Shown: one piece after another, positions 17,447 through 25,406 of the stretch
Numbering within the stretch: the first letter of the stretch is position 1
Layout: every line of letters begins with the position of its first letter
DNA from: DASWHF01 sp036393295
Lineage (GTDB): Bacteria > Pseudomonadota > Gammaproteobacteria > Acidiferrobacterales > UBA6901
Assembly: GCA_036393295.1 (NCBI GenBank)
Contig: DASWHF010000018.1
Coordinates: 15,123 to 79,122, forward strand
Length of the DNA stretch: 64,000 bases
Direction of reading: 5' to 3'
Translations under genes and position numbers: made by a program
The notes under the pieces: generated by a model
The model's input: only the letters and a program-made list of their open reading frames with translations
Database searches by the model: none
Told to the model about the DNA's origin: nothing

Positions 17447-18010
17447 ATGACGAGCTCGGAAACCAACAAGCGCGCACGCCTGCTGGAAGCAGCAAACACG
17501 CTGATACATAAACAAGGATTCAACCAGACCACCCTGGCGGACATCGCCCGGCAAGCCGATGTTCCGTTGGGCAACGTTTACTACTACTTCAAAACCAAGG
17601 AAGACATCGGTGAGGCAGTGATTGAACAGCGTACCGAATTTTATCGCGTCCTGATGACCGCTTGGGAAAAGTCCCCTGATCCGAAAAAACGGATTTTAGC
17701 GCTGATTCAAATGGTGGCTGATCAGCGCGACATACTGTCACACAGCGGCTGCCCCGTCGGCAGTCTCTGCCAGGAGCTGCACAAGGATGGCGGGCCGCTC
17801 GCCGACAAGGCCGCGACCTTGCTTGCGGCCATCCTGTCATGGTCGGAACAGCAATTTAATCTGCTCGGCAAGGGGCGACAGTCCGCCGATCTCGCCTTGC
17901 ATCTGGTTTCAGTGCTGCAAGGGGCCAGCCTGTTAACGCATACCTTCCATCAACCGGATCTGATCGCGCGAGAAACAACACGACTTCGGGAATGGGTGGA
18001 GGCGATGTGA
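17447..18010 (+). CDS. TetR/AcrR-family transcriptional regulator
   Basis: The 187-aa product has an N-terminal helix-turn-helix (TTLADIARQADVPLGNVYYY, then FKTKEDI, residues about 28-54) and a helical ligand-binding C-terminal domain containing HSGCPVGSLCQELH with two cysteines. TetR proteins repress neighbouring genes until a small ligand binds. The palindrome at 17414-17429 is the probable operator. The SDR and DsrE2-like genes follow at 37 and 40 nt, so one operon is likely. The cysteine pair could sense thiol-reactive or sulfur compounds, but that is inference. No ribosome-binding site is evident before the ATG. Confidence 0.92.
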   Translation: MTSSETNKRARLLEAANTLIHKQGFNQTTLADIARQADVPLGNVYYYFKTKEDIGEAVIEQRTEFYRVLMTAWEKSPDPKKRILALIQMVADQRDILSHSGCPVGSLCQELHKDGGPLADKAATLLAAILSWSEQQFNLLGKGRQSADLALHLVSVLQGASLLTHTFHQPDLIARETTRLREWVEAM

Positions 18011-18047
18011 TGACCTATAACAACAATCCGATTGCCCGGAGGAGACA

Positions 18048-19079
18048 ATGAACGTGAACAAAAAGATTCGAGTATTGGTAACGGGTGCGACGGGTTTCTT
18101 GGGCGGCAACATACTCCGAGCCATGGCGGCGCAGCCTGGGGTGGAACCGGTCGCTGCCTGCCGTCGGCGCGAGCAATTGCCGCGGAATTTCCAGGGCGAG
18201 ACGCGGATTGGGAACTTGATGGACGCGTCCTATCGACGCGAGGTGGTGAAGGAAGTCGATGTCATTTGCAGCGCTGGCAACTGGGCATCCATGTGGAACC
18301 ACAGGGAACTGGAACGCCAGCGCTTCTTTGAGCCGGCCCGCGATCTGATCGAACAGGCAATTCGGCAGGGCGTCAAACGCTTTATTCAAACGAACACGGT
18401 CGTCATCGGCGCGGTCGCGAAAGACGAAAAACCCCTGGATGATTTCTCGCGAACAACACATACCGGCTTCTGGCCGCATCTCGACTGTCTGATCGATCTC
18501 GACCGGTACATGCGCGACAACAGCACTCGTGGCACGCAGATGGTGACCATGCGCCTCGGCCATTTTATCGGTACCGGCAATCGCCTGGGCATGTTGCCGG
18601 CGCTGGTGCCGCGACTGAAGACATACCTGGTGCCGTGGCTGGCCGGCGGGCGCAAACGTCTGCCGTTGGTGGCTGACACCGACCTCGGCAAGTCCTTTGC
18701 CCTGGCGACCATCGCCGACGGTTTGAATGATTATGAGTCGTTCAATATCTGCGGCGCGGAATTCCCGACGCTGCGCGAAGTCGTGCAATTCATCGCCGTG
18801 GAAGCCGGTGTTCCCACACCGCTCTACAGCGTCCCCTACCCGGCCGGTTACGCCTTCGGCTGGCTGATGGAAACGCTCAAACCCATCCTTCCGGGATCGT
18901 CACCGTTTCTCACGCGCTCCATCGTGCGCCTGTGCGAAAACTGGGTTTGTTCCAACGATTACGCGCGCAGGAAATTGCAGTACCTGCCCAAAAAGGACTG
19001 GCGAACGGCGGTGCGTGAACATCTGGCCGATCTCAAGGCGGAAGGTTATCCGTGGCCGCGCCTGTGCCAGCCGGGCTGA
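18048..19079 (+). CDS. NAD(P)-dependent epimerase/dehydratase-like protein (extended SDR)
   Basis: The 343-aa product starts with the Rossmann motif VLVTGATGFLGGNIL after GGAGGAG and ATG. It follows the extended SDR layout, with a threonine in RFIQTNTVV at the usual catalytic Ser/Thr place. The region that should hold the YxxxK pair reads TGFWPHLDCLIDLDRYM, so the canonical tyrosine and lysine are missing. C-terminal hydrophobic stretches near YAFGWLMETLKPILP might touch a membrane or lipid. It lies between the TetR and DsrE2-like genes. Either it is a non-catalytic nucleotide-binding protein or it uses an altered mechanism. The substrate is unknown. Confidence 0.85.
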   Translation: MNVNKKIRVLVTGATGFLGGNILRAMAAQPGVEPVAACRRREQLPRNFQGETRIGNLMDASYRREVVKEVDVICSAGNWASMWNHRELERQRFFEPARDLIEQAIRQGVKRFIQTNTVVIGAVAKDEKPLDDFSRTTHTGFWPHLDCLIDLDRYMRDNSTRGTQMVTMRLGHFIGTGNRLGMLPALVPRLKTYLVPWLAGGRKRLPLVADTDLGKSFALATIADGLNDYESFNICGAEFPTLREVVQFIAVEAGVPTPLYSVPYPAGYAFGWLMETLKPILPGSSPFLTRSIVRLCENWVCSNDYARRKLQYLPKKDWRTAVREHLADLKAEGYPWPRLCQPG

Positions 19080-19119
19080 CCGAATCATCAAGACGTCCCA
19101 ACCCGAACAGGAGACAAAC

Positions 19120-19752
19120 ATGTCCAGCGTAACTGAAATGTCGTCCAACCGGCTTCCTCAAGACCTGCTGCAGAAACACGGCGCCGCACTCGACGCCTGG
19201 TTCGACGATCGCCTCGCCAAGAAGCTGAAAGAGGTGGACGAGAATAAGACGCCTTCGCTCGCCATCATCGCCACCAAGGGTACAATGGACTGGGCCTATC
19301 CCCCGTTCATTCTCGCCTCAACCGCATCGGCGCTGGGTTGGGACGTGTCTGTCTTCTTTACGTTTTACGGGCTCGAACTACTCAAAAAGGAACTCAATCT
19401 CCAGGTCAGCCCGCTGGGCAACCCCGGCATGCCGATGAAAATGCCGTTCGGGCCGAAGTGGTTCCAGGGCATCAACTGGAATATCCCGAACGCGGTCATG
19501 GCCAGCGTGCCCGGTTTCGAGAAGCTGGCCACGGGCCTGATGAAGAAGACGGTCAAGAATAACGGGGTCGCTTCGATCGAGGAGCTGCGCGACGTGTGCG
19601 TCGAGGCCGGCGTCAACCTGGTCGCATGCCAGATGACGGTCGACCTGTTTGGCTACACGCGCGACGATTTTATCCCCGCGGTCAAGGACTGGATCGGCGC
19701 GGCCAGCTTCCTGCCGGTGGCGCAGCAATCCGACGTGTGCCTGTTCATCTAG
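19120..19752 (+). CDS. DsrE/DsrF-like sulfur-carrier family protein (DsrE2-like)
   Basis: The ATG at 19120 follows AGGAGAC. The 210-aa product contains SLAIIATKGTMDWAYPPFIL, ASALGWDVSVFFTFYGL and the C-terminal NLVACQMTVDLFGY, whose Cys170 matches the persulfide-carrying cysteine of DsrE2 proteins. Family members move sulfane sulfur between carriers in sulfur oxidation and tRNA thiolation systems. No rhodanese or TusA gene accompanies it, which is the usual partnership. The third gene of the TetR operon, it ties that operon to sulfur chemistry by family knowledge only. Confidence 0.85.
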   Translation: MSSVTEMSSNRLPQDLLQKHGAALDAWFDDRLAKKLKEVDENKTPSLAIIATKGTMDWAYPPFILASTASALGWDVSVFFTFYGLELLKKELNLQVSPLGNPGMPMKMPFGPKWFQGINWNIPNAVMASVPGFEKLATGLMKKTVKNNGVASIEELRDVCVEAGVNLVACQMTVDLFGYTRDDFIPAVKDWIGAASFLPVAQQSDVCLFI

Positions 19753-19780
19753 ACACGGAGCGCGCGGCCGCAGCACGCGT

Positions 19781-19921
19781 TCTGAATATCCGTTTACCAG
19801 CCGGTATGCCACCGTAGACGGTATAGGTCTGCATTATTTCGACGAGGGGTGGGGTCCGCCGATCTGCTTGATGCACGGAAACACGACCTGGCGCTATCTA
19901 TGGGATAAGTACCAAGCCAGG
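19781..19921 (+). pseudogene. Truncated alpha/beta hydrolase (haloalkane dehalogenase-like N-terminus)
   Basis: In-frame codons read SEYPFTSRYATVDGIGLHYF, then DEGWGPPICLMHGNTTWRYL. This corresponds to the N-terminal strands and the oxyanion-hole HGN motif of haloalkane-dehalogenase-like hydrolases. There is no start codon, and the catalytic Asp and His regions are missing because the sequence stops just before the RAYT gene at 19960. It is read as a remnant cut at both ends, the 3' cut probably made by the transposase insertion. Confidence 0.7.
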
Positions 19922-19959
19922 CGCATGTGGTTTTAAATAATCACATCAAGGAGGACGCC

Positions 19960-20664
19960 ATGGCAAGAAAGATGCGATTCAGCATTATCGGTGTACCGCA
20001 ACATGTTGTTCAGCGCGGAAATAATCGGGGCGCTTGTTTTTTCGCGGTAGATGATTATCTGGTGTACCTGGATAATCTCATGGAATGTGCACAAGGTTCA
20101 GAATGTGAAATCCATGCCTATGTACTGATGGCCAACCATGTGCATCTATTGGTCACGCCCCATGCCGGAAATGGAGTTTCAGTGATGATGCAAGCATTGG
20201 GGCGGCGGTATGTCCGTTACGTCAATCTGGAATACCGCCGTACGGGAACCTTGTGGGACGGGCGGTATAAGGCGTGCCTGGTGGATCCCGAACGGTATTT
20301 CCTGACCTGTAGTCGCTATATCGAGCTGAATCCCGTGCGCGCGGCTTTAGTCAAGAGCCCCACCGATTATCGATGGTCGAGCTATCGGTGCAACGCCAGT
20401 GGTGAGACGACAATGGTGATTATTCCCCACGGGGAATATCTTCAGCTGGGAACAACACCGTCTAAGCGACAATCGGCTTATCGTGAACTGTTTCGACAAC
20501 AAATAGATGAGATGCAGCTACACGAAATACGCGACGCCTTGAATCAGGAGTTGGTGCTGGGAGCCGAAGAGTTCAAAAATCACATAGAAAAATTGTTCGC
20601 GAAAAAAGTGCGGCCCGGGAAACCGGGACGTCCATCCACGCCGAGCGCGAACAGATTATATTAA
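19960..20664 (+). mobile_element. REP-associated tyrosine transposase (RAYT, Y1 HUH family)
   Basis: The ATG at 19960 stands 6 nt after AAGGAGG. The 234-aa product begins in the typical RAYT way (FSIIGVPQHVVQRGNNRG) and carries the HUH metal-binding motif in VLMANHVHLLVTP. The nucleophilic tyrosine lies in the helix further on, near RRYVRYVNLEYRR. RAYTs cut and join REP palindromes in single-stranded form. No REP-like hairpin is seen in the 40 nt upstream or the 120 nt downstream. The gene lies in A/T-richer DNA and follows a truncated hydrolase, consistent with recent insertion. It appears intact. Confidence 0.92.
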
Positions 20665-20794
20665 GGAAAATTGTTCTCTGACCCCCATTTTTTTAAAAGT
20701 TTTGGTATTACAATATTTCCCGCTGCATAGCAGTGCGCAGAAAATCATTTGGTTCGTCGTAGTTACAGTGAATGAAATCTAACAGGAGGATTCA

Positions 20795-21073
20795 ATGAAG
20801 AAGATACTTCTGATTTTAGGTGTATGTCTGGCCGGGTTAACCAGCCCTGCTTTTGCTGCCAGTGGACTCGGATGTAATGTGTGGGGACCGGTAAGCACCG
20901 TCGTTATTAGCAATAGTGGGTCGACTAGCCAGCTGCTGGCCATCATTAATGGCTATGCATGTATTGTAAGTGGCGCCACCAGTAGCTTGACACCGATGGT
21001 TGGGATTCTCGCAACCGCACAGGCCAATGGTAAACAGGGCTACCTGACAGACAATGTTGCCTCACTCCAATAA
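20795..21073 (+). CDS. Small exported protein of unknown function
   Basis: The ATG at 20795 has AGGAGG 7 nt upstream. The 92-aa product has a clear signal peptide, KKILLILGVCLAGL ending in SPAFA with cleavage after AFA-A, leaving a mature chain of about 70 residues rich in Ser, Gly and Thr with two cysteines (LGCNVWGP and GYACIVSG) that could form a disulfide. I do not recognise the family. A strong terminator-like hairpin follows at 21119-21150, so it is probably a single-gene unit. Confidence 0.75.
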   Translation: MKKILLILGVCLAGLTSPAFAASGLGCNVWGPVSTVVISNSGSTSQLLAIINGYACIVSGATSSLTPMVGILATAQANGKQGYLTDNVASLQ

Positions 21074-21118
21074 ATACCTGTAACGCTTATCACTGGGAAC
21101 CTCTGCAGTGACGCCTGT

Positions 21119-21150
21119 CACTGGAGCCCTGATGGTACAGGGCTCCAGTG
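21119..21150 (+). terminator. Strong hairpin terminator after the small exported protein gene
   Basis: A 13-bp perfect stem (CACTGGAGCCCTG and its complement) with a 6-nt loop ATGGTA lies 45 nt past the stop at 21073. It is followed by a short ATTT rather than a long T-run, so termination may be partial. It makes any start for the next ORF upstream of 21150 unlikely. Confidence 0.65.
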
Positions 21151-21254
21151 ATTTCACCGCGAAGGTCCCTGTATTTAGGGAAATCGCGTGGCGTAAGTCG
21201 TTGTGTCACGTGGTTCATTATTCTGTGCATTGGTTAATATTGGGGGCGGAGGCG

Positions 21255-21794
21255 TTGAAGACGTTCAATGTTGCACCGACTATCGTGGTATTTATTCTCG
21301 GGGTTACTGCCGGGGCTGTCGTGACTCAGTTAAGCGGTACCTCGGCCCAACCGGTAACCGCGATTGATCAACAAGCGATATCCGGCACGCCGCACGCACT
21401 GGTCGCACGCTTTGACCAGATGGAAGTGCGACTGGGCGAACTAACGGTGATGCTGGATCGAGTCGATGACCGAATCGGCAGAATAATGCGGCCGGTGTAT
21501 GAAAACCAGTTGTCGTCGAATGCTCCGGATGGCAGTGACATACGCGAGGACGACACGTTATCGAAATCAGTAATGGCCGCAGGACAGTTCGAAGAAATAA
21601 AAAATCGCTTGTTCAATTCCCTGCATGATCCTGCTACCAACTTCGTGACATTGATGCAATCCAACGAGATGCGTTCATTGTCTAGAGAACAGCAAGATGA
21701 GGTAATGCGGGAAGTCGCCGCGCGACTAGACTCGGGGCAATTACGCAAAGAACAATTCTTGCCGGGTTACCGACCAAAAAGTGGGGCAAAGTAA
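21255..21794 (+). CDS. Single-pass membrane protein with coiled-coil-type tail, unknown function
   Basis: The open frame extends back to 21108, but that start lies inside the terminator hairpin. TTG at 21255 has GGAGG close upstream (short spacing) and a TTAATATT box before it, giving 179 aa starting KTFNVAPTIVVFILGVTAGA, a single membrane segment. Residues after about 40 are charged and heptad-like (RFDQMEVRLGELTVMLDRV, then DDRIGRIM), ending in a helical tail near REQQDEVMREVAARLDSGQL. A GTG at about 21211 is an alternative start. I do not recognise the family. Confidence 0.55.
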   Translation: MKTFNVAPTIVVFILGVTAGAVVTQLSGTSAQPVTAIDQQAISGTPHALVARFDQMEVRLGELTVMLDRVDDRIGRIMRPVYENQLSSNAPDGSDIREDDTLSKSVMAAGQFEEIKNRLFNSLHDPATNFVTLMQSNEMRSLSREQQDEVMREVAARLDSGQLRKEQFLPGYRPKSGAK

Positions 21795-22122
21795 AAATCG
21801 AAATCACGGAGGGGCATTGCGCCATAAGTTATTTATCAAGCGCTGACTGGGCCATGAACTAGGCGTCCCCCAGCGCCTTCCGCGGGCGGCCGAACCGGCA
21901 GCGGCTGCATCGACGCGCGCCTGGCGTCCGGATCGACCTCTGGAGCCGGCCCATCCCTCCCCGCCCGACGGTTCCGGGCGGCCCGCCGGCGGTCTTTCCC
22001 GGCCGCGGCGGGCCCTCCATCCCGCCGCGGATCGCCTAAACTAAGACATGACAGACCCATAATACCCGGGGGGACCCGGGGCGGGCCCCCGCCCCGGCCA
22101 CGACGAGCATCGACAATCGACC
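21795..22122. other. Intergenic region before the dynamin-like gene
   Basis: There are 328 bp without a supported gene. The composition switches from mixed to very G/C-rich near 21870, marking the right edge of the A/T-richer accessory stretch. Runs such as CCCGGGGGGACCCGGGG near 22065-22080 could form hairpins. The promoter of the dynamin-like gene should lie here, but no clear -35/-10 pair is seen. Confidence 0.5.
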
Positions 22123-24099
22123 ATGAGCGGCAAGATCGAAAACCTGGCCGACCGCCGGCGCGCCCGTGAGGGCGGCGAGACGGATTTCGCGGGGCAGGTC
22201 GACCGCTACCGGCGCTGGCGCGACGGCCTGACCGAGACGATCGCCGAGTACCAGTCCTGGCGCGAGCGCCAGGGCCTGGCCGAGGGCGCCGAGGACCTCC
22301 GCATCTACGACCTGCTCGAGGCGCTGCGCGCCGACAAGCTGGTGGTCGCCCTGGTCGGCGAGTTCTCGCGCGGCAAGACCGAGCTGCTCAACGCCATCTT
22401 CTTTCCCGAACATCAGCAGCGCCTGCTGCCGTCCGACGTCGGGCGCACCACCATGTGCCCGACCGAGCTGCTGTGGAACGAGAAGGACGGTGCCTGCCTG
22501 AAGCTGCTGCCGATCGAGACGCGCAAGACCGCGCTCAGCATCGCCGAGTACAAGCGCACGCCGATCCACTGGAGCACGCTGCACATCCTCAAGCAGAACT
22601 CGCCCGAGGAGATCCGCGAGCTGTTCGCGGAGGTGACGCGCACCAAGACGGTGAACCGGCGCGAGGCCGAGGAGCTCGGCCTGGGCGACTACCTGCGTCA
22701 GCTCGGTGAGCCCGCCGCCGGCGGCAGCGTCGAGATTCCCGTATGGCGGCATGCCGTCATCAGCTTTCCGCATCCGCTGCTCAAGCAGGGCCTGGTGGTG
22801 CTCGATACACCGGGCCTCAACGCCCTCGGCGCCGAGCCCGAGCTGACGCTCAACATGCTGCCGGGCGCGCACGCCGTGCTGTTTCTCCTGGCGGCCGACA
22901 CCGGCGTGACGCGCACCGATCTCGACATCTGGAGCAACCACGTCGTCACCGCCCGCGGCCGCCGCCAGGGCGGCCTGCTGGTGGTGCTGAACAAGATCGA
23001 CGCCCTGTGGGACGGGCTCACGGACGACAAGGCGATCGCGCGCAGCCTGCAACGCCAGGCCGACGAGACCGCCCATGCCCTGCAGGTGCCGGTCAGCGAG
23101 ATCTTCCCGGTCTCGGCACAGAAGGGCCTGCTCGCCAAGATCCGCGGCGACCAGGCGCTGCTGGCGCGCAGCGGCCTGCCGGCGCTCGAGGCCAAGCTCG
23201 CCGAGGAGATCATTCCGGCCAAGCACGAGCTGGTGCGGCGGCGCATCCTCAACGAAATCAGCGGGCGCGTCGAGTCGAGCCGCGGCCTGCTCGGCGCCAA
23301 GCTCGACGAGATCAACAAGCAGCACGCCGAGCTCAAGGCGCTAGGCGGCCAGAACCTCGATGCGATACGCCGCCTGACCGAGACCATGCGCGCGGAGAAG
23401 CAGCGTTACGACAAGGAGGTCGAGGGCTTTCAGGTCACCCGCAACGCCTTGGGCGGCCAGGCCAAGACCCTGCTCGAGCACCTCAGCCTCGCGAGCATCG
23501 ATCAGCTCATCAAAAAGACCCGTCGCGACATGCGCGACAGCTGGACGACCGCCGGCCTCAAGAACGGCATGGCGACGTTCTTCGCCGGCGCCGTCGGGCG
23601 CATGGACAAGGTCGCGGCCCAGGGCGGCGAAATCCGCCGTTCGATCGGCGACATCTATGCGCGCCTGCATCAGGAATACGGCATGACCGCGTTGCGCCCG
23701 ACCATCCTGTCGCTGGTGCCCTACCTGGCCGAGCTGAAGAAGCTCGAGACCCAGGCCGAGCAGTTCCGCGACAGCCCGCTCACGGTGATGACCGAGCAGG
23801 AGTTCGTGATCCGCAAGTTCTTCATCGCCCTGGTGAGCCAGGTGCGCAGCCTGTTCGACGAGTGCAACGCCTACGTCAAAGGCTGGTTCCAGGACACGAT
23901 GGCGGCGGTGTCGACGCAGATCGAGGGGCACCGGCAGCAGATCGAGGCCAAGCTCGCCGACCTGCGCGGCCTGCACGAGAACCTCGACAGCCTCGGCGAG
24001 CGTCTTGCCGAGCTCGAGGCCGAGCGCCAGCGCCTGTCGCAACAGCTGGCCGAGATGGACCAGTTGCTGGAGCGCATCCACGCGCCGATGACGCCGTGA
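22123..24099 (+). CDS. Bacterial dynamin-like GTPase
   Basis: The 658-aa product has a complete GTPase domain: P-loop GEFSRGKTELLNA (about 83-95), switch motif GRTTMCPTEL, VVLDTPGLNALG, and VVLNKIDALWD. Long alpha-helical segments follow (about 370-480 and 590-655, heptad-rich, for example LGERLAELEAERQRLSQQL). This is the plan of bacterial dynamin-like proteins, which bind and remodel membranes or act in stress and phage defence. No partner dynamin gene or hydrophobic paddle is obvious. It stands alone between the accessory stretch and the chemotaxis cluster. The family is confident, the role unknown. Confidence 0.87.
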   Translation: MSGKIENLADRRRAREGGETDFAGQVDRYRRWRDGLTETIAEYQSWRERQGLAEGAEDLRIYDLLEALRADKLVVALVGEFSRGKTELLNAIFFPEHQQRLLPSDVGRTTMCPTELLWNEKDGACLKLLPIETRKTALSIAEYKRTPIHWSTLHILKQNSPEEIRELFAEVTRTKTVNRREAEELGLGDYLRQLGEPAAGGSVEIPVWRHAVISFPHPLLKQGLVVLDTPGLNALGAEPELTLNMLPGAHAVLFLLAADTGVTRTDLDIWSNHVVTARGRRQGGLLVVLNKIDALWDGLTDDKAIARSLQRQADETAHALQVPVSEIFPVSAQKGLLAKIRGDQALLARSGLPALEAKLAEEIIPAKHELVRRRILNEISGRVESSRGLLGAKLDEINKQHAELKALGGQNLDAIRRLTETMRAEKQRYDKEVEGFQVTRNALGGQAKTLLEHLSLASIDQLIKKTRRDMRDSWTTAGLKNGMATFFAGAVGRMDKVAAQGGEIRRSIGDIYARLHQEYGMTALRPTILSLVPYLAELKKLETQAEQFRDSPLTVMTEQEFVIRKFFIALVSQVRSLFDECNAYVKGWFQDTMAAVSTQIEGHRQQIEAKLADLRGLHENLDSLGERLAELEAERQRLSQQLAEMDQLLERIHAPMTP

Positions 24100-24171
24100 G
24101 CCGATTTACGCCGCAGGCGGGACGTCCCGCCTGCCCGCAATTTGTCATTGCGTCTTAGCGTCGGACTCCCT

Positions 24172-24296
24172 TAGAGCACCTAACAAAATGAGAAACGGGT
24201 GTAGGGTGCGTCCCACGCACCGCTTAATATTTCGGTGCGCAGGGCGCACCCTACGGTTCGGCGTTGAATGCGAAGTCATTTTGTTAGGCGCTCTTA
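24172..24296. repeat. MITE-like element with 19-21 bp terminal inverted repeats
   Basis: The ends AGAGCACCTAACAAAATGA (24173-24191) and the complement of AGAGCGCCTAACAAAATGA (24276-24294) differ at one position. Inside lie nested inverted repeats GTAGGGTGCG...CGCACCCTAC and CGCACCG...CGGTGCG around an A/T-rich centre. At about 125 bp with no gene it looks like a miniature inverted-repeat element. Its right end supplies the TAA stop codon of cheB. Confidence 0.7.
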
Positions 24297-25385
24297 GTGC
24301 TTCCGCGCCTGCGGCTCCGCGCGCCCGAGGGCGGCCCAGTGCTCGATGCGCGGCGCGATACGGTCCAGCGGCAGGACTTCCTGTACGCCGCCCAGGCGGA
24401 TCGCCTGGTCGGGCATGCCGAATACCACGCAGGTCTCCTGGTTCTGCGCGACGGTCATCGCGCCGCGCGCACGCAGCGTGCGCAGCCCGCGCGCGCCGTC
24501 GTCGCCCATGCCGGTCAGGATCACGCCCAGTGCGCGGCTGCCCGCCGCCTGGGCCACCGATTCGAACAACACGTCCACCGACGGCCGATGGCGGTTGACC
24601 GGCGGCGCGTCGTAGACCTCGACGAAATAACCAAGCGCGTCGCGCCGGACCGCCATGTGCAGGCCGCCGGGTGCGACCAGCGCGCAGCCGACGCTCAAAC
24701 GGTCGCCGTCGCGGGCCTCGTGGACCTCGACCGCGCTCGACTGGTTGAGGCGATCGGCGAACAGCGTCGTGAACTTCGGCGGCATGTGCTGGACGATGGC
24801 AATCCCCGGCGTGTCGGCCGGCAGGGCGTCGAGCAGCTGCTTGATCGCCTGGGTGCCGCCGGCCGAGGCGCCGATCGCGACCACCGCGCTGCTGTGCAGG
24901 CGCGGGCCGCTGCGCTTTTCGGGAGGCCGCAATGCCGGCGCCGGCGGCGGCTCGAGGCGCAGGCGCGACATCGCCGCGGCGCGCACCTTGCTGCGGATCT
25001 CGTCGGCGAGGTCGTCGATCCGGGTGAGCGGCAGGTTGCGCGGCTTGGCGACGAAATCGACCGCGCCCAGGTCGAGCGCGCGCAGCGTCGCCTGCGCGCC
25101 GCGCTCGGTCAGCGACGAGATCATCACCACCGGCATGGGCCGCAGCCGCATCAGGCGCTCGAGAAAGGTGATGCCGTCCATGCCCGGCATCTCGATGTCG
25201 AGCGTCAGCACATCGGGGTTGTGCTGCTTGATTTTCTCGCGCGCGATGAACGGGTCGGCGGCGATGCCCACCACCTCGAAGCCGTCGCTCTCCTCCAGGA
25301 TGCGCGTCAGCAGCTGGCGCATCAGCGCCGAGTCGTCCACGATCAGCACCCGGATCTTTCCCTGCCGTTTCATGCCCGCTCCCAT
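24294..25385 (-). CDS. cheB: Chemotaxis response regulator protein-glutamate methylesterase CheB
   Basis: CheB removes methyl groups from MCPs and deamidates glutamines. The 363-aa product has a receiver domain (VLIVDDSALMRQ; phospho-acceptor Asp63 in TLDIEMPGMDG; Lys in AKPRN), a linker, and the esterase domain with triad motifs IGASAGGT, VQHMPPKF and GMGDDGA. The last gene of the minus-strand cluster, it ends inside the MITE-like repeat. A second Met at codon 5 is an alternative start. Confidence 0.96.
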   Translation of the reverse strand: MGAGMKRQGKIRVLIVDDSALMRQLLTRILEESDGFEVVGIAADPFIAREKIKQHNPDVLTLDIEMPGMDGITFLERLMRLRPMPVVMISSLTERGAQATLRALDLGAVDFVAKPRNLPLTRIDDLADEIRSKVRAAAMSRLRLEPPPAPALRPPEKRSGPRLHSSAVVAIGASAGGTQAIKQLLDALPADTPGIAIVQHMPPKFTTLFADRLNQSSAVEVHEARDGDRLSVGCALVAPGGLHMAVRRDALGYFVEVYDAPPVNRHRPSVDVLFESVAQAAGSRALGVILTGMGDDGARGLRTLRARGAMTVAQNQETCVVFGMPDQAIRLGGVQEVLPLDRIAPRIEHWAALGRAEPQARKH

Positions 25386-25406
25386 CGTCGCCGTCCCGGC
25401 CGGCCG

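Noticed and set aside
21108..21254. Upstream extension of the coiled-coil membrane protein gene
   Set aside because: It begins inside a 13-bp terminator-like hairpin, so translation from there is unlikely.
22036..23325. Minus-strand open frame opposite the dynamin-like gene
   Set aside because: The plus strand has clear GTPase motifs and an RBS-independent but family-consistent start; the minus frame is low-complexity.
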